Shown in pieces: positions 1 to 6,973 of a DNA stretch of 18,146 nt. How positions within the stretch are numbered: the stretch's first letter is position 1; each line of letters begins with the position of its first letter. Below the pieces are notes generated by a model. That model did not search any database, had not been told where the DNA came from, and saw nothing but the letters and a program-made list of their open reading frames with translations. Made by a program: the position numbers and the translations under genes. Origin of the DNA: Chloroflexota bacterium (GTDB lineage Bacteria; Chloroflexota; Limnocylindria; Limnocylindrales; CSP1-4); NCBI GenBank assembly GCA_021814735.1, contig JAKAHX010000005.1:1-18146 (forward strand). The letters are read 5' to 3'.

Positions 1-1
1 C

Positions 2-394
2 GCCCTGATCGCCCACGACGGCAAGAAGGCCGATCTCGTGGCCTTCGCCACCTTCAACCGCGCCGCCCTCTCCGAGTTCGACCTGGTGGCCACCGCGACC
101 ACCGGCCGACTGCTGCGCGAGAAGGTGGGCCTTGCTGTCGACACCGTGCTCTCGGGCCCGCAGGGCGGCGACACCCAGATTGCCGCGCTGGTCGCCGAGG
201 GGCGCATCGCCGCGGTGCTCTTCTTCGTCGATCCCCTGAGCGCCCACCCCCACGACCCGGACATCCAGGCGGTGCTGCGGGTCTGCAACGTGCACAACGT
301 GCCCATCGCCACCAACGTGGCGGCGGCCGATCTGTTCCTGGGCGCCGCGCTGCGCGAGGTCGACCCGCGGGTCGACGCGCTCTCCGCGGTGTGA
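2..394 (+). CDS. mgsA: Methylglyoxal synthase, 5' end outside window
   Basis: MgsA converts dihydroxyacetone phosphate to methylglyoxal and phosphate, a cytosolic bypass of lower glycolysis under phosphate limitation. The frame is already open at base 2 and reads ALIAHDGKKADL, matching the family's N-terminal AHD segment with its substrate-binding His, so about 15 residues and the start codon lie upstream. Further family signatures follow: ATTGRL, SGPQGGDTQIAAL (the Asp of GGD is the catalytic acid in the E. coli enzyme), FFVDPLSAHPHDPD and the NVPIATNVAAADL segment. The C-terminus is a little shorter than in E. coli. It converges on the EAL gene, with only 13 bases between the stop codons and no clear hairpin there. 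A GTG at 38 falls inside the conserved core and is not the real start. Identification is firm from motif order. Confidence 0.95.
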   Translation, partial: ALIAHDGKKADLVAFATFNRAALSEFDLVATATTGRLLREKVGLAVDTVLSGPQGGDTQIAALVAEGRIAAVLFFVDPLSAHPHDPDIQAVLRVCNVHNVPIATNVAAADLFLGAALREVDPRVDALSAV

Positions 395-407
395 CCCGCG
401 CTCTGGC

Positions 408-3209
408 CTACCCCGGCTCCGCCAGGGACTCGATCGGTGCCGGGCGCCCGAAGTAGTAACCCTGGCCGAGCTCGACCCCGAGGGTGGCCAGGGTCCTCGC
501 CTCGGCCTCGGTCTCGATGCCCTCGCCGATGAGCCGGCACCCGGCCGTTCGGGCGAAGTGCCGCATCCCCACCACCATGGCCTGACGGCCGAGGTCGGCG
601 CTGACCCCCCGGATCAGGCCGATGTCCAGCTTCACGAAGTCCGGACGCAGCTCCACGATGTGCCCGAAGTTCGCCACGCCCGCGCCGGCGTCGTCGACCG
701 CCGTGCGGACCGATGCCCCCAGGCTCAGGGGCGCGGCCCGGAGCGCACGGTAGTCGGCCACCGTGTCGTGCTCGGTGATCTCGACGATGAGCGGCCGATC
801 CGCCGCGCCGAGCACGTCCTGCACCCGGGCGGGGTCGGCGAGCAGCCGCGGCGAGAGGTTGACGTCGAGCCAGCGCCCGGCCGGCAGCGCGCGGGCCACT
901 CGGACCGCCGCCTCGAGGGCGGCGAGCTCGAGTTCCGGCCCGAGCTCCACCATCCACGCGTCGGCGAACCGATGATCCGGGCGCGCGCCATCGGCGAAGC
1001 GGGTCAAGGCCTCGTAGCCCACCACCCTGCCCTCCGCGAGCTCGACGATGGGCTGGAAGACTGGGTGGAACGCCTGCTCGGCGATGATCCACGCGATCTG
1101 CGCCCGCAGCCGCGAGCGTCGGCGGTCGCCCTCGAGGTCGCGCGCCAGGAGCGCGCTGGCGGTGGCGGCGAACTCGCCCACCGCCGGCAGGTGCTCGACG
1201 AGATGGCGCGCGTACGTCTCGTCGCGCGTGCCGGCGGCCACCAGGCCGAGCAGTCCGTCGCCGTTGCGGATCGGCGCGTAGGCGTTGGCCCGCACGCCGA
1301 GCGCGGCCATGGCCCGGCCATACTCGGCGTCGATGCTGCGCGCCCGGAACGCCTCGGCCCAGGGACCCTGGGTGGCGCGCTCGTACAGGTAGGTGGCCCG
1401 ACTGGCCGGCAGCGGCTGGCCCGGGCCCAGCGGGAAGCCATCGGGCGCGACGACCCCCAGGGCGACCGCGTGCACCGGATCCTGGAAGCTGATGATGGCG
1501 GCCACGTCGACTCCCGGCACGCCCGACAGCTCGGCGCAGATGTCCGCGGCCGTCTCCACCGCGCCCGGCTTCGGCTGGAGGCGGGCCAGGGCGGCGGCCA
1601 CCTGAGCCCGCTCCCGGAACTCGCTGGCCAGGCCCGAACGCGCTGCTTGCAGCGCGGTGACGTCGCGCTCGACCGCGATGTAGCCGGTGATCTGGCCGTC
1701 ACGCTCGCGGATCGGCGAGATGGTCGCCTCGACCTGGTATTCCGCGCCGTCCGCGCGACGGTTGATGAACCGCCCGCTCCAGATGCGCCCGTGCGTCAAC
1801 CGGCTCCACAGCGCCCGATAGAAGGCCGCCGACTGACGCCCGCTCTTGAGGATCCGCGGGTTCTGGCCGAGCACCGCGTCGCGTCGGTGGCCGGACATCT
1901 GCTCGAAGGCCGGGTTCACGTACTCGATGGCGCCGCCCAAGTCGGTGACGACCACGGCGTCCGAGGTCTGCCCGACGGCGGTGGCCAGGCGGGCTCGCTC
2001 GGCCTCCGCGGCGGCGCGCTCGCTGACATCCTGGGCGGTGCCATACATGCGCACCGGCGTGCCCTCGCGGTCCCGCTCAAGCTCGGCATCCTCGTGGATG
2101 AGCCGCACCGCCCCGTCGGGGCGCACGATCCGGAAGTCGATCACGTGCTGGCCGCTGCCCCGGGAGGCCGCCACACGCGCGCGGCGCACGCGCGCCCGAT
2201 CGTCGGGATGGACGAGGGCGAGGAAGGCATCGACGGTGGGCGCGAGCGCGTCGGGCGCTACGCCGAAGATGCGGTGCAGCTCGGCCGAGCGCTGGACGGT
2301 CCCCGTGGCGAGGTCCCACGCCCAGCTGCCGATCCCCGCGATGCGCTGGGCCTCTGCGAGGTTGCGCTCGCTCCGCGCCAGCCGCAGGTGGAGCGCGCGC
2401 AGCTCGGTGACGTCGGCGAAGAAGGCGATGTTGCAGATCACTCCGTCCACCACGGCCGTGGAGGAGCGGATGTCGGCGAGGAGCAGTGATCCGTCCTTGC
2501 GCAGGCAGGGCACCGCATGGGCTTCTGCGATCTGGTCGCCGCCGACCGAGGCGAACCCGGCCAGGATCTCGGGCAGGGCGTCCGGCGGATGCAGGTCGTG
2601 CACCCGCATGGCGCGCAGCTCCGCGCTCGTGTAGCCGAGCAGCGCACAGGCTGCCGGGTTGACCCAGCGGTAGCGGTGGGTCGCGGCGTCCGCGATGAGG
2701 ATCGCCTCGGCGGTGCCCTCGAAGATCGAGGCGTATCGGGCCTCCGACGCGGCGAGCGCCTCCTCGGCCGCGCGCTGCTCGGTGATGTCGGCGATGGTGC
2801 CGAAGGTGCGCACCACCCGCCCCGACGCGTCGGTGTCCACGGCGCCGCGCCCATGCACCCAGCGCGTCTCGCCGGTGTCGACACGGACGATGCGGTACCG
2901 GCGGTTGAAGGGTTGACCGTGCCCCAGGACCTCATCGGTGAGGTAGGCGACCACCGCCGCGCGGTCCGCCGGGTGCACCAGCGATGCCCAGCCCTCGATG
3001 GTGCGCTCGAACGCGGCGTCGATCCCGAAGATCGCGTCGAGCCCGGCCGAGCTCACCCACCGTCCGCCGAGCAGGTCGGTCGCGTACGAGCCGATGCGCG
3101 CGACGGACTCGATCTCGTCGAGGGTGATCTCCGGGAGCGCCGGCCGACGCAGCGGCTCGGTGGCCACGGCCGGCGGGTCCGGTGGTCGGTGTTCGCGCCT
3201 GGTTCCCAT
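408..3209 (-). CDS. Multi-PAS / GAF / EAL cyclic-di-GMP phosphodiesterase
   Basis: A likely cytosolic sensor enzyme hydrolysing cyclic-di-GMP; no membrane segment or signal peptide is visible. Numbered from the ATG at 3209 (933 aa): PAS/PAC units lie at about 30-150, 155-275, 285-400 and 405-520, each ending in a PAC-like D(I/V)(T/S)E or DVT motif. A GAF-like region spans about 545-690 and the EAL domain about 705-930. EAL catalytic and metal-binding positions all appear present: E733 of EALTRF, N784 (DVNLSP), E810 (VEITEHD), D839-D840, K860 (DFVKLD), E896/E899 (GEGIE) and Q916 (GQGYYFGRP). The usual DDFG is DDAG here. There is no GGDEF domain, so it should only degrade the messenger. A TTG at 3290 would add 27 residues of Gly/Ser/Arg-rich sequence without domain content; the ATG is preferred, but the choice is open. 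The ligands of the PAS and GAF domains cannot be told. Confidence 0.93.
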   Translation of the reverse strand: MGTRREHRPPDPPAVATEPLRRPALPEITLDEIESVARIGSYATDLLGGRWVSSAGLDAIFGIDAAFERTIEGWASLVHPADRAAVVAYLTDEVLGHGQPFNRRYRIVRVDTGETRWVHGRGAVDTDASGRVVRTFGTIADITEQRAAEEALAASEARYASIFEGTAEAILIADAATHRYRWVNPAACALLGYTSAELRAMRVHDLHPPDALPEILAGFASVGGDQIAEAHAVPCLRKDGSLLLADIRSSTAVVDGVICNIAFFADVTELRALHLRLARSERNLAEAQRIAGIGSWAWDLATGTVQRSAELHRIFGVAPDALAPTVDAFLALVHPDDRARVRRARVAASRGSGQHVIDFRIVRPDGAVRLIHEDAELERDREGTPVRMYGTAQDVSERAAAEAERARLATAVGQTSDAVVVTDLGGAIEYVNPAFEQMSGHRRDAVLGQNPRILKSGRQSAAFYRALWSRLTHGRIWSGRFINRRADGAEYQVEATISPIRERDGQITGYIAVERDVTALQAARSGLASEFRERAQVAAALARLQPKPGAVETAADICAELSGVPGVDVAAIISFQDPVHAVALGVVAPDGFPLGPGQPLPASRATYLYERATQGPWAEAFRARSIDAEYGRAMAALGVRANAYAPIRNGDGLLGLVAAGTRDETYARHLVEHLPAVGEFAATASALLARDLEGDRRRSRLRAQIAWIIAEQAFHPVFQPIVELAEGRVVGYEALTRFADGARPDHRFADAWMVELGPELELAALEAAVRVARALPAGRWLDVNLSPRLLADPARVQDVLGAADRPLIVEITEHDTVADYRALRAAPLSLGASVRTAVDDAGAGVANFGHIVELRPDFVKLDIGLIRGVSADLGRQAMVVGMRHFARTAGCRLIGEGIETEAEARTLATLGVELGQGYYFGRPAPIESLAEPG

Positions 3210-3308
3210 CGTGCGGGCACTGCCCCCCAGCCTGCCGCACCGGCCCGTCGGTGCGCCCGATGGTCCGCCTGGGCTTGTCGATGCCAACAAGACCCAATGT
3301 GGTCGGCA

Positions 3309-3317
3309 ACCATAGCA
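3309..3317 (-). promoter_or_regulatory. Candidate extended -10 promoter of the PAS-GAF-EAL gene
   Basis: On the minus strand this reads TGC then TATGGT, an extended -10 element (TGn-TAnnnT) just outside the gene. Transcription would begin near 3302, about 12 bases before the TTG at 3290 and about 93 before the ATG at 3209. No convincing -35 box is seen. The same TGCTA core recurs before other genes in this window. Confidence 0.35.
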
Positions 3318-3400
3318 CCGTTCGCTGTCGGACGACCAGCCAGCAGCCGAACCCGCGCAGACCGACGACAGCGCCCAGGGCTCGACGGGTCAGTCATGAC

Positions 3401-3430
3401 GAGGCCCCGGCCAGTGCCTGCCGGGGCCTC
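3401..3430. repeat. Perfect 11-bp inverted repeat (hairpin)
   Basis: GAGGCCCCGGC at 3401-3411 pairs perfectly with GCCGGGGCCTC at 3420-3430 across an 8-base loop. On the plus strand it is followed by TTGCCTGTCC, a poor U-tract. No gene ends nearby on either strand, so an ordinary gene terminator is not obvious. It could insulate the divergent genes, end an unannotated short RNA or be a protein site. Confidence 0.6.
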
Positions 3431-3816
3431 TTGCCTGTCCGAACCCATGGCGCGGGGCTCGTCCACCCGGGAAGGTACCGCGTCGTGCGCGGCGGCGCCC
3501 CGGTCGAACGACCTGACGCCTGCTCCCCAACTGGGTAGCCCATGGGTGCGACCATGGCTCGGGTTCGAGCGCTGCGGCTTCCCTAGGCGCAGATTGACCT
3601 GCCTGCGCCCCCGGAGCGGCCAGCAAACGCCGCGTGGAGGAACGTTGTGCGGTGCGGGGACGCAGGAAGTGGTGCCTTGGCGCACCGGGTTCCCCAGTCC
3701 GCAACGGCCGCTCGCATTGCTTCGCGCCGTGGCACGGGTCGAGCATTGACGACTGGGTCCCTCGGCCGACCATGCGGTACCCGTCGACGACCGACGGTTG
3801 TACGCCAAGCGGACGT

Positions 3817-3824
3817 AGGGAGGA
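3817..3824 (+). promoter_or_regulatory. Ribosome binding site deciding a GTG start
   Basis: AGGGAGGA sits 5 bases before the GTG at 3830. It is one of the strongest Shine-Dalgarno matches in the window and fixes the start of the small zinc-ribbon gene, although the frame stays open further upstream. Confidence 0.7.
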
Positions 3825-3829
3825 CGGCA

Positions 3830-4189
3830 GTGGAGTTCAGGACGATCGATCAGGTGGTCCGTGCGGTGCGCCAGGGCGCGTCGATTGACGACGCCACGGT
3901 TCTCCGTTTCGGGTACGCCATCGAGTACGCCGAGGTCGACCCCGAATGGATCGACAGCAGCGGCCGGCACTGGGGCTGGCCTGGCGTGACGAAGGCCGAT
4001 GTGCCGGCCTGCTACGCCGTCCTGCGCGACCTGCGCGTCAGGCTGAACGAGCTTGAGCGGCCGGTGAGGGAGGCGGCCGCCGAGCGGATGGCGCCGCGAC
4101 CGGCTCCGGCCTTGTGCTGGCGCTGTCACCGCGGGCAGGCGACCGACCTGGACGGCGGCCTGTGCCAGTCGTGTTTCGACAATGACTGA
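3830..4189 (+). CDS. Small hypothetical protein with C-terminal zinc-ribbon-like CxxC pairs
   Basis: 119 aa, family not recognised. The N-terminal part (about 1-75) is acidic and probably helical, with aromatic residues around DPEWIDSSGRHWGWPG. A basic/proline linker (about 78-94) leads to a compact C-terminal motif, CWRC at 96-99 and CQSC at 112-115. This CxxC-x12-CxxC spacing suits a zinc ribbon or treble-clef knuckle. The start is a GTG preceded by AGGGAGGA. It lies 120 bases upstream of the serine recombinase gene on the same strand, so the two may belong to one accessory module; whether they share a transcript is unknown. A DNA- or protein-binding accessory role is possible but is inference from the zinc motif alone. 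Confidence 0.72.
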   Translation: MEFRTIDQVVRAVRQGASIDDATVLRFGYAIEYAEVDPEWIDSSGRHWGWPGVTKADVPACYAVLRDLRVRLNELERPVREAAAERMAPRPAPALCWRCHRGQATDLDGGLCQSCFDND

Positions 4190-4309
4190 GGCACCCTGGG
4201 CGAGGGGCGGCCGGGACTGCACCCGGCTCTGTTTCGGTCGGGACTGTTGCGCCTCGCGCGCTGGTCGCCGTCCTCGTCGGCTCACCGAAGTGCGGAGGAC
4301 GACGCGGCG

Positions 4310-4960
4310 ATGACGGCGAGGATCGGACGGGTGGGCATCTACGCCCGGGTCTCCACGAAGGAGCACGGGCAGGATCCCGAGCTGCAGCTGGTGCCCCTGC
4401 GCGAGTGGGCCGCCGGTCACGGCGGGCGGACCACCGAGTACGTGGACCTCGCGTCGGCGGCCGACCTGCGCGGTCGGACCGCCTGGCGGCGCCTGCTCGA
4501 CGATGCGCGCCACCATCGGCTCGAGATCGTGGCCGTCTGGAAGCTCGACCGGGCCTTCCGGTCCTCGCTCGAAGCCGCCACCACGCTCGCCGAGCTGCGC
4601 GACCTCGGGGTGGACTTCGTGTCGATCACCCAGCCCATCGACACCACCACCCCCACCGGGCGCCTGATCTACGCGATCCTCGCCGCCGTGGCGGAGATGG
4701 AGCGCGACCTCATCGTGGAGCGCGTGCGGGAGGGCATGAAGAACGCCCAGCGCAAGGGGGCGCGGATCGGACGCCCCAGCGGCACGGCACGCCCCGCCTT
4801 CGCCCGCCAGTGGCCGGCGGTGCGGGCCGAGCTCGCCGCGGGCACGCTCTCCCGTCGTGCGGCTGCCGCCCGTCTGCGCATCGGGCACGCCACCCTGGAG
4901 CGCCTGCTCCGGGAGGCCGACACGGGACCCGAGGAGGCGCGCCAAAGGGGGGTCGCCTGA
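4310..4960 (+). CDS. Small serine recombinase (resolvase/invertase family)
   Basis: 216 aa, the usual size for Tn3-resolvase/Hin-type enzymes, which cut and rejoin DNA through a 5'-phosphoserine intermediate at a 2-bp central overlap. Visible features: IYARVSTKEHGQDPELQL with the nucleophile Ser15 and Arg13, WKLDRAFRSS (R81, R84, matching the family's LDRLxRS arginines), the long E-helix RLIYAILAAVAEMERDLIVE (about 118-137), the hinge RKGARIGRPSG, and a C-terminal helix-turn-helix at about 171-212 (AGTLSRRAAAARLRIGHATL). The ATG at 4310 is preceded by GGAGGA (4294-4299, 10-base gap); an in-frame earlier start at 4247 adds a low-complexity extension. Dyad-symmetric elements lie just downstream (5007-5271). 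The enzyme could be a resolvase, an invertase or a transposon/plasmid remnant. No partner transposase or inverted-repeat element ends are visible. Confidence 0.92.
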   Translation: MTARIGRVGIYARVSTKEHGQDPELQLVPLREWAAGHGGRTTEYVDLASAADLRGRTAWRRLLDDARHHRLEIVAVWKLDRAFRSSLEAATTLAELRDLGVDFVSITQPIDTTTPTGRLIYAILAAVAEMERDLIVERVREGMKNAQRKGARIGRPSGTARPAFARQWPAVRAELAAGTLSRRAAAARLRIGHATLERLLREADTGPEEARQRGVA

Positions 4961-5006
4961 TCGTGCCCGATTCGTGCGGGACGAGGGGCTGCGTCTGACG
5001 CCGGCG

Positions 5007-5020
5007 AAACCATCTGGTTT
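5007..5020. repeat. Palindrome with 2-base centre, candidate serine-recombinase crossover site
   Basis: AAACCA-TC-TGGTTT, perfect 6-bp arms around a 2-base centre. Extending outward, 8 of 9 positions per arm are symmetric. It starts 46 bases after the recombinase stop. Serine recombinases cut with a 2-base stagger at the centre of such dyads, and Hin hix sites have a similar AAACC/GGTTT core. No second copy was seen in this window, so the assignment is tentative. Confidence 0.35.
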
Positions 5021-5144
5021 GGCGCACTGTCCTCGCAGGCCCTTCGCGGCTGCGCCGAATGCGGCTCGCCGAATGTCCTCCCATGGCCAGGGCCATTTGG
5101 GCGATGGCAGGTCTCCCAAGGGCCCCAGACGATCAGCCTGTGCG

Positions 5145-5208
5145 CGAGTCAACTCGAGGTGGTGCTCGATACTGACGCCATCTTATGTCAGTGTCCTCAT
5201 GTGATGAG
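5145..5208. repeat. Cluster of three short inverted repeats
   Basis: CGAGT-CA-ACTCG (5145-5156), ACTGAC-10 bases-GTCAGT (5171-5192; 9-bp arms if one mismatch is allowed) and CTCAT-GTG-ATGAG (5196-5208) follow one another within 64 bases. The array resembles multi-subsite res or operator DNA. The arm sequences differ from each other, so they are not copies of one binding site. Confidence 0.35.
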
Positions 5209-5224
5209 TCTGGGCAGCCACGTA

Positions 5225-5271
5225 AGACCGCTGGCCTTGTCCTCTGTCAAGCACCGTTGAAAGGCCGGTCT
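5225..5271. repeat. Imperfect hairpin with 11 paired bases
   Basis: AGACC (5225-5229) and GGCCTT (5233-5238) pair with AAGGCC (5261-5266) and GGTCT (5267-5271), leaving a 3-base bulge and a 22-base loop. It could form in RNA or as cruciform DNA. There is no T-run, so it is not a typical intrinsic terminator. Confidence 0.3.
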
Positions 5272-5392
5272 CGAAGCCGACGGGCGTCTCGACGGGCGAG
5301 GCCCGCGAGGCGCCTGGGCTGGGATGGTTCGCTGAGTTGCAGAAGCCGCATCGAGCGGGCGGTCGCCAACCCGAACACGCGCTGTAGGTGAG

Positions 5393-6043
5393 GTGGAGAA
5401 ACATGGCTCCTTCGGCACCAGCTCTCGGCTACTCCGGCCAGGCGCCCGAGTGTGGGTTCAGACGTCAGTCAATGGCCAGACGGCGCTCACGCCGCCCCTG
5501 AGGCGCACGATCTTGCGGACACAGGGTCGTCAAGTCAGTCTGTGTGATGGCAAGGTGATCAACCTGCCTGACGACAACCGCATCCAGGTGGGCAAGACGC
5601 CTGACTCGACTGCCGACGTCGTGGTCCTGCGCTTCACTTCGAATCAGAGCGTCGCGTTGACCATCCTCCCGCCCGCGCCAAGGGTCAGCCCGGAGACCCC
5701 GATCCGCACGCTGGCGGACCTTCGAGCGCGCTGCGACGCGGGAGCGTGGATCGAGGTCGAATACGACGAGCGCAGACAACACCCCACCGGGAGACCACTG
5801 TGGGCCGTGTCCATGGACGATCACGACAAACGGCCGGTGATCCACTTCCTTGACGTTGGGTCTATGTCGCTCCCCGACAATCCGAACCTGTTGCGATTCG
5901 GCGACAACAAACTGGTGACCATTCTGGTCGAGACGGGCGACTTGGTGTTCTTCACCAGGAGATACCCAACACTGCGCCTGCGGCTGCGCGATGACGTACC
6001 AACGCCCGTTACAGATGTGCGCAGCGTCAAGATGGGCAGGTAG
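5393..6043 (+). CDS. Hypothetical protein with apparent internal duplication
   Basis: 216 aa, not recognised. The composition is protein-like (hydrophobic beta-type alternation, few arginine runs), unlike the shadow frames around it. Two halves look related. Residues about 13-92 start LLRPGARVWVQTS and contain INLPDDNRIQV; residues about 109-190 start LRARCDAGAWIEVEY and contain MSLPDNPNLLRF. Each then runs into a beta-rich VxxL/VTIL stretch ending near an (F/L)xxR segment. This suggests two copies of a small beta domain. No signal peptide or membrane segment is seen, so it is probably cytosolic. The start is uncertain: GTG at 5393 has only a weak AGG ahead, and GTG at 5450 is an alternative. 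Its GC is lower than the chromosomal flanks, in line with the neighbouring TAC operon and possible transfer. Confidence 0.68.
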   Translation: MEKHGSFGTSSRLLRPGARVWVQTSVNGQTALTPPLRRTILRTQGRQVSLCDGKVINLPDDNRIQVGKTPDSTADVVVLRFTSNQSVALTILPPAPRVSPETPIRTLADLRARCDAGAWIEVEYDERRQHPTGRPLWAVSMDDHDKRPVIHFLDVGSMSLPDNPNLLRFGDNKLVTILVETGDLVFFTRRYPTLRLRLRDDVPTPVTDVRSVKMGR

Positions 6044-6451
6044 CGAGTCCCTCGCAGGCGGGGGCGCGGCCAGTTCGTCGGCACCCTTGCGCGCGCAGGG
6101 AGCCGGCATCGTCGGGCAGGGACCCGCGGCGTCTTCGGCTCCCGTCACGCCGAGCCGATGGAGAGCGGGGTGGCCGCGATCCTGACCAGCGGCAGTACGA
6201 GCAGCATCCAGAGGGGGATGCTCGCCACCGCGAGTGGCCCGCGGTGGGATTCGCGTGGCGGTATCCAGTCATCAGTCCCACCGCGGCCGATGGTGGAGTC
6301 GAAGAGCTTGAGAGGGCGCTCGTGGACTCCGTACGCGCACCCAGCCTCACGCCGCACGTGACCGATCAGCACTCCGCCTCGGTGACGACTGCCCCGAGAC
6401 CGCGTAGCGTCGACCGCGGCCGCGGCGGTGCGAGTGCTTGTGTGCGCGGGC
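6044..6451. other. Stretch between the hypothetical gene and the TAC operon
   Basis: About 400 bases where the two flanking genes converge. An 8-bp perfect inverted repeat (6098-6105 with 6136-6143, 30-base loop) and a 12-base palindrome CCGCGGCCGCGG near 6418 are present, but no clear U-tracted terminator. The only frame with some protein character is the weak minus-strand candidate at 6145-6372. Confidence 0.45.
6145..6372 (-). CDS. Doubtful small protein with C-terminal hydrophobic helix
   Basis: A 75-codon frame starting GTG at 6372, with GGAGT just ahead, ends in a hydrophobic stretch (LAVASIPLWMLLVLPLV) followed by RIAATPLSIGSA. That would make a single tail-anchored membrane segment. 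The front half (FDSTIGRGGTDDWIPPRES) has no family I recognise. It lies 79 bases beyond the SecB-like gene on the same strand and could be a fourth operon member, a gene remnant or chance. Confidence 0.22.
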   Translation of the reverse strand: MLIGHVRREAGCAYGVHERPLKLFDSTIGRGGTDDWIPPRESHRGPLAVASIPLWMLLVLPLVRIAATPLSIGSA

Positions 6452-6967
6452 CTATTGCGCCGGTTGTGCGCCCTTCTTGCCTCTGGATGAGCGCGCCTTG
6501 GCCGGGGCGGTTGTCACCGAATCGCCCTCCGCGCTAGCCTCGGTCGAGAAGCTGAGCACGTCGAGCGTAGGTAGCGGGGGCACAGGGATTCCAGTCATGC
6601 GGCCGAGCTCCGCGACCCCGGCTCGCAGGTAGGGCCACAACAAGACCATCGTCGTCCGCGAAGCCATCGCGTCGATCTCGGCCTGCGTCAGGGGTGTGGT
6701 GGAGGACGCGAACACACCGTCGTATGTGCAGCTCAACTCAAGGAGAGCAGCCCCCTCGTTGAAGGGCACGCCAATGGCCACTCTCAACATCTGCGAGAAC
6801 GAGTTTGCGTCCGACCCGGGTCGCGGGGGGTCCAGTGTCGCGTTCAGGGTTGGGGCGGACGCATCCTCTGGCTGCTTCTCTCGACGTTTGATGCTTGCCT
6901 CGAACAGATACGCGTCACGCAGTTGGGTCGAGAAGAGGGGCAGCGCGGGATCCTGCGGCTCGTTCAC
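6452..6967 (-). CDS. SecB-like chaperone of a TAC system
   Basis: 171 aa, third gene of the toxin-antitoxin-chaperone operon. SecB-fold proteins hold clients unfolded; in TAC systems the SecB-like member binds the antitoxin's C-terminal addiction segment and stops its aggregation and proteolysis. The SecB signature is clear near the C-terminus: LLWPYLRAGVAELGRMTG then IPVPPLPTLDV, matching the canonical FPYARE...G.PPL...P(V/I)(N/D)F pattern. Earlier strands (FSTQLRDAYLFEASIKRRE; MLRVAIGVPF; LLELSCTYDGVF) fit the SecB beta-sheet. Residues 141-171 form a Ser/Ala/Lys tail unlike E. coli SecB's zinc-bound C-terminus. The start is a GTG 6 bases after the antitoxin stop, so translation is probably coupled. 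No secretion genes adjoin, which favours the TAC role over general export. Confidence 0.87.
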   Translation of the reverse strand: MNEPQDPALPLFSTQLRDAYLFEASIKRREKQPEDASAPTLNATLDPPRPGSDANSFSQMLRVAIGVPFNEGAALLELSCTYDGVFASSTTPLTQAEIDAMASRTTMVLLWPYLRAGVAELGRMTGIPVPPLPTLDVLSFSTEASAEGDSVTTAPAKARSSRGKKGAQPAQ

Positions 6968-6973
6968 GGGTCG

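Larger units (their letters stand above)
3291..3829. other. Gene-free stretch between EAL gene and zinc-ribbon gene
   Basis: About 540 bases without a frame I can support. It holds the candidate promoter at 3309-3317 and a perfect inverted repeat at 3401-3430. Open frames on both strands here have arginine/proline-rich, low-information translations typical of GC-rich non-coding DNA. I saw no tRNA, SRP RNA, tmRNA or RNase P signature. Confidence 0.6.
4961..5392. other. Gene-free stretch rich in dyad symmetry
   Basis: 432 bases between the recombinase and the next gene. No frame is convincing. The stretch holds a palindrome with a 2-base centre at 5007-5020, three more inverted repeats within 5145-5208, and a longer hairpin at 5225-5271. 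Together they suggest recombination or regulatory sites rather than coding DNA. Confidence 0.5.

Noticed and set aside
558..2489. Long plus-strand open frame (643 codons) opposite the EAL gene
   Set aside because: Its translation is His/Arg/Gly/Ala-rich with no domain, while the minus strand carries a full set of PAS, GAF and EAL motifs. It is a GC-driven shadow.
3053..5152. 699-codon minus-strand frame across the recombinase and zinc-ribbon genes
   Set aside because: It contradicts two supported plus-strand genes with ribosome sites, and its translation has no recognisable domain.
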